Counted from the stretch's first letter, positions 17,492-27,587 are shown. The stretch: 64,000 nucleotides of DNA from UBA4408 sp002389785 (GCA_035438985.1 DAORJK010000005.1:62001-126000), one strand, 5' to 3'. Notes: generated by a model from the letters alone, not told the origin. Translations and numbers: made by a program.

Positions 17492-18853
17492 TTAGTTTTT
17501 TGTTTTAAGCTCCTTCTCACTAATATGAAATTTCCATTTTAGTTCACCTGTTGCAGAATAAGTTTCGAATTGTACTATACGTTCTCCTTTATTCCCAAGT
17601 AAAGAAATTTTACCAAAATTATTTTCGAGTAGTAAGGAACCATCCACCCGGTTAGGGTTGGTAAATTCGGGCTTGTTGCTGATGTTATGAATTCCGGATG
17701 TAATACTTGAACAGGTAAAATCATAAAGCGGATAAAAATTAGCAGGAGTGTACTTGATCATTTCCGAAAAATGCCTGTCGCCACTTAAAAACAATACACC
17801 GTTAATTTTATTCTCCACAATAAAATTCATCAACTCATTAAACTCAGCAGGGTAAAATCGAAAACACTCCTTATCGGCCATTGGATTAAGCATTTGCCCA
17901 CCCGTTACAATAAATTTGAAAAGACTTCTTGACGAAATTAAACTTGTTTTCAGCCATTCCAACTGCTTTTGCCCATAAAATTGCTTTGCATAATTTGGTT
18001 TGCCATTAATACTATCTTGCAACTCATTTGGTGATCGATGATAACGATCGTCCATTAAAAAAAACTCTGCATCGCTCCATTTAAATTTAGTATAGATACC
18101 TTCATTATCGGGCTCTCCAAAAGTTTTATTTCCCCAATACGAAGAAAAAAGTTGCAAGGCTTCCTTTTTATATTCCCAAGATTTATTTGCATCGTCGGGG
18201 CCATAATCGTGATCATCCCAAATAGCATAATTAGCTCGAGTTGCACGTAATTTTTGTAATTGTGGAATACTAAAATCGTGTGAATAACGATACTTCATGC
18301 CCCATTCTGAGCTATAATCGGCTTCTCGATAATACAAATTATCACCACTCCAAATCATAAATTCACTCGACATATTTCCCATGGTAGTAAGAATTTCCGG
18401 GGATGCACCATATGGCTTTCCAGGTCTATCGTATGCACTGTCATTTATATAAGTGCAACTACCAATGAGGAATGAAAAATCGGGTGCAGGTTTACGCCAC
18501 TCCCATAAATCCTTAGTTTTAAATTCGGTTGCGAAAGGAAAAGTTACTTTTTTATCATCTAAAATTAGTTCATACCCATAAACAGTATTCATTGAAAGAT
18601 CATTCAATTTTATTTTAATTGGATTAAAACGTTTACCTAATTCGCCTTTATAATCCACCTTTATTTTTAGCTCTGGATGGGCTTTTTCAAAGTACAAAAT
18701 TTGAACTTTTTTAACTGTTGTAGCAACTTCCATACAAAGCATTACTTCGCGGTGTTCGATGTAGCCTATCATGGGACCTGATAGCAGAGAGGAAGCAAAG
18801 GTGATTTTTACAAAGCAAATTATAAAATACAAAAACAAAAATTTAATTTTCAT
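17492..18853 (-). CDS. PhoD-like metallophosphatase, exported
   Basis: An alkaline phosphatase D/PhoD-family phosphoesterase, 453 residues from the ATG at 18853, with a hydrophobic signal peptide (MKIKFLFLYFIICFVKITFA). Metal-ligand motifs are visible: IGSCTY, WSGDNLYYREADY, the AIWDDHDYGPDDAN block (conserved D-DHD-G) and LSGDRHFSEM. PhoD enzymes hydrolyse phosphodiesters and monoesters in the periplasm with Fe/Ca; the natural substrate here is unknown. A start at 18874 would prepend seven residues before the signal peptide and is less likely. A -7-like TATATTTG box is present at 18893-18886 (minus). Confidence 0.88.
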   Translation of the reverse strand: MKIKFLFLYFIICFVKITFASSLLSGPMIGYIEHREVMLCMEVATTVKKVQILYFEKAHPELKIKVDYKGELGKRFNPIKIKLNDLSMNTVYGYELILDDKKVTFPFATEFKTKDLWEWRKPAPDFSFLIGSCTYINDSAYDRPGKPYGASPEILTTMGNMSSEFMIWSGDNLYYREADYSSEWGMKYRYSHDFSIPQLQKLRATRANYAIWDDHDYGPDDANKSWEYKKEALQLFSSYWGNKTFGEPDNEGIYTKFKWSDAEFFLMDDRYHRSPNELQDSINGKPNYAKQFYGQKQLEWLKTSLISSRSLFKFIVTGGQMLNPMADKECFRFYPAEFNELMNFIVENKINGVLFLSGDRHFSEMIKYTPANFYPLYDFTCSSITSGIHNISNKPEFTNPNRVDGSLLLENNFGKISLLGNKGERIVQFETYSATGELKWKFHISEKELKTKN

Positions 18854-18903
18854 AGGAATTAAAGTATAAAACATGTTGTATACTGCAAATATAGGAAAGC
18901 AAA

Positions 18904-18935
18904 CAAAAACAGCCTTCCGGAATATCCGAAAGGCT
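18904..18935 (-). terminator. Intrinsic terminator of the parvulin PPIase gene
   Basis: On the minus strand AGCCTTTCGGA, TAT loop, TCCGGAAGGCT (one G-U) is followed by a GTTTTTGTTT run. It begins about 25 bases after the PPIase stop codon. Confidence 0.85.
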
Positions 18936-18959
18936 GCTTCTCATAAATTAATTTAGCTA

Positions 18960-20924
18960 TTATTTAACCGTACTTAAAACTGAACGATCAATGTTTACTG
19001 AGTATTTTTTACGCAAACTTTCAATCCATTCTTTTTCAAGATAGTTTTGATAATCTGATGTAACAAGGCCTCTGGCTTCACTTAATTTTTTTACATCCGG
19101 AGGCAATACTTTATTAATTTTCACAAAAATCACTTGATTGTTTTTGGTCATATTTTCTGAAATTCCAACTTGCCATTTTACTTTATCTACCATGTCGTTT
19201 TCGTTCTTCAAAAATTTGCCATTTTCAATTTTTAAATTCAATTGAGAATCTTTGTTTACGATGTTCATTAATGAATCGTTGGAGATGTTTGATTTCTCTT
19301 GCTTCTTAATTAACTTGCGGGTTTGGTCAGCTATTGCAGTATTTGCACATGTATAAATGGTAGCTTCAACTCTTTCTTCCCACATGTAATTGTTTTTATT
19401 TTTTTGATAAAAATCCTCAATGCCTGCAGTATCTTTAACTGCCTTACCCCAAACCTTTTTATCGGTTAAATCAAACAATAAAATTCCATCTCTGTATTCT
19501 TGCATTAAAGCTTTAAAATCAGGAAATTTTTTATCTAAAATTGTTTCTTGATAGGCAATGCAATTATCGTTTACAAATTGCTCATAGGTTGTTTTAACAA
19601 GCACACTTGCATCAATTTTAGGACGCTTAGTTTGGTGATTTTCGAGGTAATTTGCGAAATCGAGTTGAGTATATTTTTTATCAGCAATTGAAAACAATTC
19701 TTTGTTTAATTTACTTGCTTTGTCTTTGCTCCAGGTTCCTTCAAAATAACTTGTATCTATTAGTGTATTAAATTCGTCACGTGCTTTTAAATTTTCTTTA
19801 AAATTATTCTCCTTCTTAATTTTAGCGATTAAACTTTCTTTACTTTTTTGTGCACGTGAGTCTTTGGTAACTTTACCTTTTAATTCGTTCTTACTTTCAT
19901 CAAACGTAGGAATCGGCTTTTTATCTAATCGTTTAATTATGTGCCAGCCATACTGCGTTTTAACAGGTGCTGTGTAGTCACCGTTATTTTGTAAACCAAA
20001 AGCAGCTTTTTCAAATTCCATAACCATTCTGCCAGTACCAAACAAAGGAAGTTTTCCTCCATCTTTTGCAGAGCCTTTATCGTCAGATTGCTGACGAGCT
20101 AGTTCTTCAAAATTTTCACCGGCTTTAATTTTACTATAAATTTCATCAATCTTTTGTTTTGCCGCAACTGAATCAGCAGCTGATTGTCCTTTTTGAGACT
20201 TTACCATAATGTGTTCGCACAAAATTTGCCCCTGTGCTTCTCGCTTATCTACTACCTTTATTAAATGGTAACCAAACCGGGTACGCACAGGCATTGATAC
20301 CTCGCCAATTTTGGTGGTATAGGCTGCTGTTTCAAATGGATACACCATTTGCATGGAAGTAAAATAACCTAAATCACCTGCATTTTCTTTTGCTGACGGA
20401 TCTTGTGAATTATCGCGTGCCACCTTGGCAAAATCTTCTCCTTTTAATATCCGAGTTCTAAGCGCAAGTGCAGTATTATAAGCTTTTAAAGTGTCTTTAG
20501 GTAAAGCACTAGCATCCAATTTTATTAAAATATGACTGGCTCGTATATCCGTTTTAGAACGCTCATATGCTTCTCGCAACAATTGATCGTTTACTTCATT
20601 ATCAGTTAAATAAGGTTGAGCCAATTGCTTGCGATATCCTTCCAATTCATTTCTGAATTCGGCAGTTGTATCTAGACCCATTTCTTCTGCCTCTTTAACC
20701 TTTAGCTTAAAATTCACAAACAATTGAACATAATCGTCAATTGATTTCGAATCGGCCTCCGTATTTTTTGGATTGTTTTTGTTGTAAATTGATTGAAACT
20801 CTGATCGCGTGATATTTTTACCAGCAATGGTCATCAATACAGGGTCTTTATCTTGAGCGAATGCTATTCCCGCAGCAGAAATTACTGCAAGCGTCAAAAA
20901 ACCTTTTATACTATTCATTTTCAT
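18960..20924 (-). CDS. Periplasmic peptidyl-prolyl isomerase with two parvulin domains (SurA/PpiD-like)
   Basis: A 654-residue exported foldase. The signal peptide ends AGIAFAQ. An N-terminal chaperone-like helical region (about 30-120) is followed by two parvulin domains: RASHILIKLD...DPSAKENAGDLGYF (about 128-232) and CEHIMVKSQ...DKGSAKDGGKLPLFG (about 237-335). A long helical C-terminal region of unknown role follows. Such proteins isomerise prolyl bonds and escort outer-membrane proteins, so a functional link to BamD is plausible. It is 43 bp downstream of guaB on the same strand and ends in its own terminator. Start is either the Met at 20924 or the one at 20918. Confidence 0.88.
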   Translation of the reverse strand: MKMNSIKGFLTLAVISAAGIAFAQDKDPVLMTIAGKNITRSEFQSIYNKNNPKNTEADSKSIDDYVQLFVNFKLKVKEAEEMGLDTTAEFRNELEGYRKQLAQPYLTDNEVNDQLLREAYERSKTDIRASHILIKLDASALPKDTLKAYNTALALRTRILKGEDFAKVARDNSQDPSAKENAGDLGYFTSMQMVYPFETAAYTTKIGEVSMPVRTRFGYHLIKVVDKREAQGQILCEHIMVKSQKGQSAADSVAAKQKIDEIYSKIKAGENFEELARQQSDDKGSAKDGGKLPLFGTGRMVMEFEKAAFGLQNNGDYTAPVKTQYGWHIIKRLDKKPIPTFDESKNELKGKVTKDSRAQKSKESLIAKIKKENNFKENLKARDEFNTLIDTSYFEGTWSKDKASKLNKELFSIADKKYTQLDFANYLENHQTKRPKIDASVLVKTTYEQFVNDNCIAYQETILDKKFPDFKALMQEYRDGILLFDLTDKKVWGKAVKDTAGIEDFYQKNKNNYMWEERVEATIYTCANTAIADQTRKLIKKQEKSNISNDSLMNIVNKDSQLNLKIENGKFLKNENDMVDKVKWQVGISENMTKNNQVIFVKINKVLPPDVKKLSEARGLVTSDYQNYLEKEWIESLRKKYSVNIDRSVLSTVK

Positions 20925-20967
20925 ACTTCTATTATTTATATACTATTAGATTGATCAAATTAACTTA

Positions 20968-22434
20968 TTATCTACTGTAATTAGGTGCTTCACGGGTAAT
21001 AATTACATCGTGAGGATGACTTTCACGCACACCGGCACTCGTAATTTTTATGAATTTTGCTTTTTGTAATGCTGTAATATTCGCAGCACCACAATAGCCC
21101 ATTCCAGCCTTTAATCCTCCAATAAATTGATGCATTACTTCTTTTAATTGTCCTTTGTACGGGACTCTTCCGCTGATTCCTTCCGGTACGAGTTTTTTAA
21201 AATCGTGTTCGTCTTCTTGAAAATACCTGTCTTTGCTTCCTTGTTGCATCGCTTCAATAGAACCCATTCCTCGGTATGCTTTAAATTTTCTTCCTTCAAA
21301 AATAATGGTTTCACCCGGTGATTCTTCAACTCCGGCAAAAAACGAACCTGCCATAATTGAACTGGCACCTGCCGCTAATGCTTTAACAATGTCGCCTGTA
21401 TACCTGATTCCTCCATCGGCTATAACCGGAATATTTCTTCCTTTTAATGCTTCGGCAGTATCCATAATGGCCGTAAGTTGTGGAACACCCACCCCGGCAA
21501 TTACACGTGTAGTACAAATTGAACCTGGACCAATCCCAACTTTCACAGCATCTGCTCCTGCATCAGCAAGTGCAAGTGCAGCATCGGCAGTAGCGATATT
21601 TCCAACAACTACTTGAAGATTGGTAAATTTTTGCTTAACAGCTTTTAAGGTATCTATAACTCCTTTTGAGTGTCCGTGCGCAGTATCAATAACAATTGCA
21701 TCAACACCAGCTTTAACCAAGGCTTCAACGCGCTGCATGGTATCGTGTGTTACTCCTACTGCAGCAGCAACTCGCAAGCGACCTAATTCATCTTTGCATG
21801 CATTGGGTCGAATTCGAGTTTTAATAATATCCTTATAGGTAATGAGCCCCATCAATTTATTTGAAGCATCAACTACCGGTAATTTTTCAATTTTGTGTTC
21901 GCGTAAGGTGTTTTCTGCTTTAACCAGGTCTTTGCCATCTCTCGTGGTAATAATGTTTTTAGAAGTCATTACCTCACTTACCGGCAAATTCATGTTTTTT
22001 TCGAAACGCAAATCGCGGTTCGTGATGATACCCAATAATTCATGAGCATCGTTCACCACAGGTATACCACCAATTTTATTTTCTTTTATTATTGCAAATG
22101 CATCTCCAACCTTTGCATTTATATGTAAAGTAATTGGTTCGAGTATCATTCCACTTTCGGAGCGCTTAACTTTTTTTACCTGCTCGGCTTGTTCAGCAAT
22201 ACTCATATTTTTATGCAGTACACCAAGTCCTCCTTCTTGCGCGATCGCAATTGCCATTTCGCTTTCGGTAACCGTATCCATAGCTGCACTAACTATGGGA
22301 GTATTTAATACAATACTTTTGGTGAAATATGAACTTATGGTAACATCTTTAGGATGAACTTCTGAATAAGCAGGTACCAAAAGTACATCATCATAAGTTA
22401 ATCCCTCAGCCATATTTTGGTTGTACTTATCCAT
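20968..22434 (-). CDS. guaB: Inosine-5'-monophosphate dehydrogenase
   Basis: GuaB oxidises IMP to XMP with NAD+, the committed step to GMP. The 488 residues have the TIM-barrel start (GLTYDDVLLVPAYSEV), two CBS domains inserted at about 95-205, the catalytic loop GPGSICTTR with the active cysteine, and the RYRGMGS-type flap (AYRGMGSIEAM). Length is standard. A TATTTTTG -7-like box lies at 22474-22467 (minus) without a well-placed -33 element. Confidence 0.97.
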   Translation of the reverse strand: MDKYNQNMAEGLTYDDVLLVPAYSEVHPKDVTISSYFTKSIVLNTPIVSAAMDTVTESEMAIAIAQEGGLGVLHKNMSIAEQAEQVKKVKRSESGMILEPITLHINAKVGDAFAIIKENKIGGIPVVNDAHELLGIITNRDLRFEKNMNLPVSEVMTSKNIITTRDGKDLVKAENTLREHKIEKLPVVDASNKLMGLITYKDIIKTRIRPNACKDELGRLRVAAAVGVTHDTMQRVEALVKAGVDAIVIDTAHGHSKGVIDTLKAVKQKFTNLQVVVGNIATADAALALADAGADAVKVGIGPGSICTTRVIAGVGVPQLTAIMDTAEALKGRNIPVIADGGIRYTGDIVKALAAGASSIMAGSFFAGVEESPGETIIFEGRKFKAYRGMGSIEAMQQGSKDRYFQEDEHDFKKLVPEGISGRVPYKGQLKEVMHQFIGGLKAGMGYCGAANITALQKAKFIKITSAGVRESHPHDVIITREAPNYSR

Positions 22435-22559
22435 TTACTAGGATTTTCATTTTTTTTAAAAGTGAACAAAAATAGAAAATTTAGAATACTATGAAGGATG
22501 CTAAAGTAATTTTCATTTGAATTAACACTTCTTAAGAAGTACTATTGTCGGTGAAAAAT

Positions 22560-23432
22560 TTAGTTTTTTTTCGCCGCCCAAAGCGTGTTTTGTAACAAAG
22601 CGGCAATCGTCATCGGTCCAACACCACCAGGAACAGGAGTAATATAACTACATTTTGGTGCTACTTCAGAAAAGTTTACATCACCCAGTAATTTATATCC
22701 GCTTTTACTTTCAGGAGCTTCTACCCTCGTGATCCCAACATCAATTACCACTGCCCCTTGCTTTATATAATCGGCAGTAATAAATTCGGCCTTTCCAAGC
22801 GCAACTATCAGTATATCGGCTTGCAAACATATTTCTTTCAGATTTTTTGTTTTGCTGTGCGTCAAGGTTACTGTGCAATTGCCCGGATTGGTATTTCGAG
22901 CCATTAGTATACTCATTGGTGAACCAACAATATGGCTTCTTCCAAGTACTACACAGTTTTTTCCTTCAGTATGGATGGAATAGCGTTTTAAAAGTTCCAT
23001 TATTCCGTAAGGAGTTGCCGGTAAAAAGGTCGGTAAATTTAACACCATCTTCCCTATATTAGTTGGATGAAAACCATCCACATCTTTTTCGGGAGCTATT
23101 GATTCAATAATAGTTTGTTCGTCGATGTGTTTAGGAAGAGGTAATTGTACAATAAAACCGTCCACATTTTTATCTTCATTCAAACGGGAAATTGTTGCCA
23201 ATAATTCAATTTGTGTTACTTCGGCAGGTAAACGAATAAGACTTGATTCAAATCCAATTTTCTCGCAGGTTTTTACCTTACTTACAACATAGGTTTCACT
23301 AGCACCGTCATTGCCTACAATTACGGCTGCTAAATGTGGAACTTTTTCACCTCTGAGCCGAATAGCCTCTACTTCTGCTCGTATTTCTTCTTGTATTTGA
23401 AGTGAAGTGGCTTTGCCATCGAGTAATTGCAT
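22560..23432 (-). CDS. folD: Bifunctional methylenetetrahydrofolate dehydrogenase / cyclohydrolase
   Basis: FolD interconverts 5,10-methylene-, methenyl- and 10-formyl-tetrahydrofolate. The 290 residues carry the ETYVVSKVKTCEKIG block with the catalytic Lys, the DGFIVQLPLPKH signature, the NADP-binding VVLGRSHIVGSPM and the PVPGGVGPMTIA terminal motif. It is a normal-length, single leftward gene between ffh and guaB. One-carbon units from FolD feed the purine pathway that guaB serves. Confidence 0.97.
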   Translation of the reverse strand: MQLLDGKATSLQIQEEIRAEVEAIRLRGEKVPHLAAVIVGNDGASETYVVSKVKTCEKIGFESSLIRLPAEVTQIELLATISRLNEDKNVDGFIVQLPLPKHIDEQTIIESIAPEKDVDGFHPTNIGKMVLNLPTFLPATPYGIMELLKRYSIHTEGKNCVVLGRSHIVGSPMSILMARNTNPGNCTVTLTHSKTKNLKEICLQADILIVALGKAEFITADYIKQGAVVIDVGITRVEAPESKSGYKLLGDVNFSEVAPKCSYITPVPGGVGPMTIAALLQNTLWAAKKN

Positions 23433-23554
23433 TTGTGTATGGGGTTTATATAAGGTATTACTCAGTGCTTTTTATTTATGAATCGCAGTAATCTTAATTA
23501 TACCGACTATCTCAAACTATTATTTAAATGGATATTTCCGTGAAAAAACCAATC

Positions 23555-24898
23555 TTACCTTCTAGCTTGGGGCATATTTTGCATTTGCTTCATCATTCTA
23601 GCCATTTGCTCTTTATTTCCCATCATCTTCATCATTTTACTGGTATCTTCAAATTGCTTTATCAGTTTATTTACTTCCTGAATGTTGGTACCGCTTCCTG
23701 AAGCAATGCGTTTACGTCGATTTCCATTTAATACGGTTGGATTTTCCCTTTCGTAAGGTGTCATTGAGTGTATAATTGCTTCAATACCTTTAAAAGCATT
23801 GTCGTCAATGTCCATCCCTTTCAAAGCTTTACCAACTCCGGGAATCATTCCTACTAAATCTTTCAGATTTCCCATTTTTTTAATTTGCTGCAACTGACTT
23901 AAAAAATCGTTAAAGTTGAATTGATTTTGCGCGATTTTCTTACTTAACTTTCTTGCTTCTTCTTCATTGTATTGTTCCTGAGCACGTTCAACAAGACTAA
24001 CCACATCACCCATTCCTAAAATACGGTCGGCCATACGTTCCGGATAAAACACATCCAAGGCTTCCATTTTTTCGCCTGTACCAACAAATTTTATGGGTTT
24101 GTCAACGGTGTAGCGAATTGAAAGAGCAGCACCACCACGTGTATCTCCATCGAGTTTTGTTAAAACAACTCCATCAAAGTTTAATTTATCATTAAATGCT
24201 TTGGCTGTATTTACTGCGTCTTGACCTGTCATGGCATCTACCACAAACAAAATTTCTGAAGGGTTTACTGCATTTTTTACAGCTTCTATTTCCTTCATCA
24301 TCGCCTCATCGATACCTAAACGACCGGCAGTATCAATTATTACTACGTTGTGATTATTGTCTTTTGCAAACTGAATTGCTGCTTTTGCAATAGCTACAGG
24401 ATTTTTAGAATCGACATCTGCAAATACAGGAATTCCCAATTGCTCGCCAAGCACTTGCAATTGATTTATTGCTGCCGGACGATACACGTCGCAAGCAACC
24501 AATAGTGGACTTTTAGCTTTTTTACTTTTTAAATAATTCGCTAATTTACCCGAAAATGTGGTTTTACCTGACCCTTGCAAACCCGACATTAAAATAACTG
24601 CGGGTTGTCCTTTAATATTGATATCTACCTTTTGGCTTCCCATTAAAGTAGTCAGCTCCTCATGCACTAATTTCACCATTAATTGGCCTGGCGAAATTGA
24701 GGTAAGAACATTTTGCCCAAGGGCTTTTTCCTTTACAGTATCGGTAAATTGCTTTGCAATTTTAAAATTAACATCCGCATCCAAGAGTGCTTTACGCACT
24801 TCTTTGAGTGTTTCAGCTACATTTATTTCGCTAATGCTTCCATGCCCCTTCAGAACTTTGAAGGCCCTATCAAACTTTTCGCTTAAATTTTCGAACAT
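23555..24898 (-). CDS. ffh: Signal recognition particle protein Ffh
   Basis: Ffh binds 4.5S RNA and signal sequences and targets ribosomes to FtsY and the Sec translocon. The 447 residues show the N domain (1-85), the GTPase with GLQGSGKTT, DVYRPAA, DTAGRLG and TKLDGDTRGG, and the methionine-rich M domain at the end (KQFEDTSKMMKMMGNKEQMARMMKQM, broken here only by short linkers). Length is typical for Bacteroidota. No 4.5S RNA gene was recognised in the window. Confidence 0.96.
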   Translation of the reverse strand: MFENLSEKFDRAFKVLKGHGSISEINVAETLKEVRKALLDADVNFKIAKQFTDTVKEKALGQNVLTSISPGQLMVKLVHEELTTLMGSQKVDINIKGQPAVILMSGLQGSGKTTFSGKLANYLKSKKAKSPLLVACDVYRPAAINQLQVLGEQLGIPVFADVDSKNPVAIAKAAIQFAKDNNHNVVIIDTAGRLGIDEAMMKEIEAVKNAVNPSEILFVVDAMTGQDAVNTAKAFNDKLNFDGVVLTKLDGDTRGGAALSIRYTVDKPIKFVGTGEKMEALDVFYPERMADRILGMGDVVSLVERAQEQYNEEEARKLSKKIAQNQFNFNDFLSQLQQIKKMGNLKDLVGMIPGVGKALKGMDIDDNAFKGIEAIIHSMTPYERENPTVLNGNRRKRIASGSGTNIQEVNKLIKQFEDTSKMMKMMGNKEQMARMMKQMQNMPQARR

Positions 24899-25023
24899 CG
24901 TATGGACTTATTTTTTTTGGATTGCGAATTTACAAAAATTAGAGTTTCACCCTAAAATATTCAATTTATAATGAGGAACTTTTACCAGAATCATCGAAAT
25001 ATTAAATTAGTTTTGCCCATTGT

Positions 25024-25977
25024 ATGAATAGCACTTATTGGGGCGAAATTGTCGCACTACTTACAGCACTCTCCTGGAGCATTGGTGTTTTCCCTTTTAC
25101 AGAAGCCTCACGCCGCATGAATCCCAATGCAGTGAATCATTTTCGTATGCTTTTAGCAATGGTTTCTTTGGGTATTTTGCTCATGTTGCTCTACCGGTTA
25201 AACCCTAAAGAATTATTCACTTCCGCTTTGCCTCAACATTGGTTTTGGTTCGGATTATCAGGGGTAGTTGGATTAGCATTAGGCGATTATTTTGGATTTA
25301 CCTCTTATGCTATTTTAGGTACACGTTTGGCAAGTGTTTTTAGCACGCTTGCTCCCGGTGCAGCCCTAATTCTCAGTTATTTCATGCTAAATGAAACTAT
25401 AAATTTTTTAGGAATACTGGGAATGGCAATCACTATTTCGGGGATTGTATGGATAAACATGAGCAAAAAGGAACAATCAAAAATTGCAAAAAGCGAATTT
25501 GGATCCACCAGTACCGGAATTATTATGGGTATACTAGCAGCAGTCTGTCAGGGTTTCGGTCTGGTATTCGCTAAGATAGGAATGAGCTTTACAATACAAG
25601 AACAAAGCATTTCATCAGTACAAGCAACCTTCATTAGGATGTTTGTTGCTGTAATAATAACTTATGGAATTACAATCGTTCGTGGTAAATTAAAAGAAAT
25701 AAACGAACCGATTATTCACAATCAAAACAATGGATTAAAATTTCTGGTTGCCGGTACATTTTTTGGCCCCACCTTAGGTGTAGTGCTTTCGATGTATGCC
25801 GTATCCTTAATTAATGTATCGGTTGCTCAAACACTTTTTTCGTTAGTTCCTGTTATGGTGCTACCTTTGGCTATGATATTTTACCATGAAAAAATTACAT
25901 TCAAATCTGCTTTAGGAGCGATGGTTGCAATTATTGGTGTACTAATTTTAATTTGGAGAAATGAATTGATAAATTAG
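25024..25977 (+). CDS. EamA/DMT-family permease
   Basis: A 317-residue inner-membrane protein with about ten predicted helices in two EamA repeats (roughly 5-145 and 165-312). Each repeat has the usual small-residue-rich helices and a conserved acidic position near the repeat end (LNETINFLGILGMAI; YHEKITFKSALGAM). Members export amino acids, nucleotides or other metabolites; the substrate cannot be predicted. A TAGTTTTG box ends eight bases before the ATG, which would leave a nearly leaderless mRNA. Confidence 0.85.
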   Translation: MNSTYWGEIVALLTALSWSIGVFPFTEASRRMNPNAVNHFRMLLAMVSLGILLMLLYRLNPKELFTSALPQHWFWFGLSGVVGLALGDYFGFTSYAILGTRLASVFSTLAPGAALILSYFMLNETINFLGILGMAITISGIVWINMSKKEQSKIAKSEFGSTSTGIIMGILAAVCQGFGLVFAKIGMSFTIQEQSISSVQATFIRMFVAVIITYGITIVRGKLKEINEPIIHNQNNGLKFLVAGTFFGPTLGVVLSMYAVSLINVSVAQTLFSLVPVMVLPLAMIFYHEKITFKSALGAMVAIIGVLILIWRNELIN

Positions 25978-26011
25978 TAATTTTAACAACCTAAAATCAA
26001 AGAAAAAGACT

Positions 26012-27424
26012 ATGATAAAATATGCTAAATACTTTAAAAATTTTAGCTTAATAATTTTTTCAATTATAGTACAACTTATTTCTTTTTCAAATCTTCTCTT
26101 TTCTCAAGTGAGTTTTGAGAATTTATATACCAACTCATTCATTCTTGATAATTCGTTTGACGATCAACTAATCATCAGGGATAGCATTTATGTTGTCGCA
26201 CATAATCATAACGATGGTGCTTGTGACTCAAATGGAGATATATTATATTTTGGTTCAAACGGAACACCGGTTGGTGCTTTGAATATTGGAATGCCAAGTA
26301 CCAACTTTATTCATAAACTAGAAAAGAGCTTTGGCGATACTTACTTTGTTACAGGTAGTGCTCAGTTATGCAGTGATAGTGATTTAGTTTACATTAAAAA
26401 AATTGATTATACCAATGGAGCTATCTGGCAAAAAAAGTATACTTATTTTAATTTGCCTCTTAATAATCTGAATTGTCTATCTTCTTTAGACGATAGTGGT
26501 TGTATTTTTTCATTTGAATCTTATCCTAATGATATCAATCTGATAAGATTTGATAAGTGGGGTAATTTACTTTTTCATAAAAAATACCATGGTTTTAAAA
26601 CACCTAAATCGCTTATCTATAATAAAAATGGAAAATTATATTATTTAGTTTCTATAATCGATTCACTTAACCAAACAAATTTATCAGTAATAACCTTTAA
26701 TAATCAAGGTGATTCGTTAAATACTTTCATTATTAATAAATCTTACCTTTTCGCAATTAATAAAATGATTGGAACAGCGGATTCAAACCTTGTTTTTCTT
26801 GGTTGGTACAAGGATTCAAATAATGTTGCTTTAAGGACTATTGTTAAATTAGATACAATTGGTAACATAATATGGAAAAAAACTTTAAAAGGTTATCCAT
26901 TTCGTTATGATGTTAACATTACTGAATCAAATACCGGAGATTTAATTACTTGTTCGATGTATAAACCATCATCAACCTTAATTCCAATGTTAACCAGGTA
27001 CTCTAGTTTAGGTGATTCAATAATTGGTATAAATTTTCCTAATTTTTTTTCAGCCACCATTCTATCTGCAAATGTTACTGCTGATAATAGCTTTTGGGGA
27101 GTAGGTAAAACTACCTTTGGTGGAAACGTGGCATATTACGTTAAAACATTTCCAATGGGAAATTCAACTTCTAGTCATTCAATCGAATCGTTACCTTTGA
27201 ATATTAATGTTTCACCCAATCCGGCTAAAAATTTTATACAAATAAACAGTAGCAAACCTGTTCATGATATTACCTTGTTTAATTACTGTGCTTCTATTCT
27301 ATTAATTAAGCCATCAAGTGATAATCTTTTATTACCACAATTAGCTGATGGTATGTATTTTCTTAATATAAAATTTATAGATGGTAGTTTCGTAATTAAA
27401 AAACTAATTATTCAAAATCATTAA
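26012..27424 (+). CDS. Secreted protein with T9SS C-terminal sorting domain, function unknown
   Basis: A 470-residue exported protein. The hydrophobic signal segment is about residues 12-32, ending LLFSQ. The body has repeated short beta-rich units resembling a propeller (GDSLNTFII, GDSIIGINF, GNLLFHKKYH, GNIIWKKTLKG), which is only suggestive. The last 70 residues resemble a type A sorting domain (INVSPNPAKNFIQINSS ... DGMYFLNIKF). It starts 34 bp after the EamA gene and ends before a strong terminator. I do not recognise a specific function. Its codon use looks more AT-rich than that of its neighbours. Confidence 0.75.
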   Translation: MIKYAKYFKNFSLIIFSIIVQLISFSNLLFSQVSFENLYTNSFILDNSFDDQLIIRDSIYVVAHNHNDGACDSNGDILYFGSNGTPVGALNIGMPSTNFIHKLEKSFGDTYFVTGSAQLCSDSDLVYIKKIDYTNGAIWQKKYTYFNLPLNNLNCLSSLDDSGCIFSFESYPNDINLIRFDKWGNLLFHKKYHGFKTPKSLIYNKNGKLYYLVSIIDSLNQTNLSVITFNNQGDSLNTFIINKSYLFAINKMIGTADSNLVFLGWYKDSNNVALRTIVKLDTIGNIIWKKTLKGYPFRYDVNITESNTGDLITCSMYKPSSTLIPMLTRYSSLGDSIIGINFPNFFSATILSANVTADNSFWGVGKTTFGGNVAYYVKTFPMGNSTSSHSIESLPLNINVSPNPAKNFIQINSSKPVHDITLFNYCASILLIKPSSDNLLLPQLADGMYFLNIKFIDGSFVIKKLIIQNH

Positions 27425-27452
27425 CTTTTCAATTTATTAAAGTTCTAGAAGA

Positions 27453-27488
27453 AAAAATCCTGTTTCTAATTAGAAACAGGATTTTTAC
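27453..27488. terminator. Bidirectional intrinsic terminator between the T9SS cargo gene and tRNA-His
   Basis: AAAAATCCTGTTTCTA and TAGAAACAGGATTTTT form a perfect 16-bp stem with a 2-base centre and T-runs on both strands. It serves the rightward protein gene and the leftward tRNA. Confidence 0.88.
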
Positions 27489-27494
27489 ATTTTG

Positions 27495-27569
27495 GGTGGA
27501 TGATGGGGCTCGAACCCACGACCCTCGGTACCACAAACCGATGCTCTAACCAACTGAGCTACAACCACC
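27495..27569 (-). tRNA. tRNA-His (GTG anticodon)
   Basis: The minus strand folds into a full cloverleaf of 75 bases counting the extra G-1 typical of tRNA-His. The D arm is GCTC-AGTTGGTTA-GAGC, the anticodon stem TCGGT/ACCGA encloses loop TTGTGGT (anticodon GTG), and the T arm is GTGGG-TTCGAGC-CCCAT. The discriminator is C73, pairing with G-1. The 3' CCA is not encoded. The acceptor stem has a U5:U68 mismatch. Confidence 0.95.
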
Positions 27570-27587
27570 GTTTATTTTTAAGCGCGG

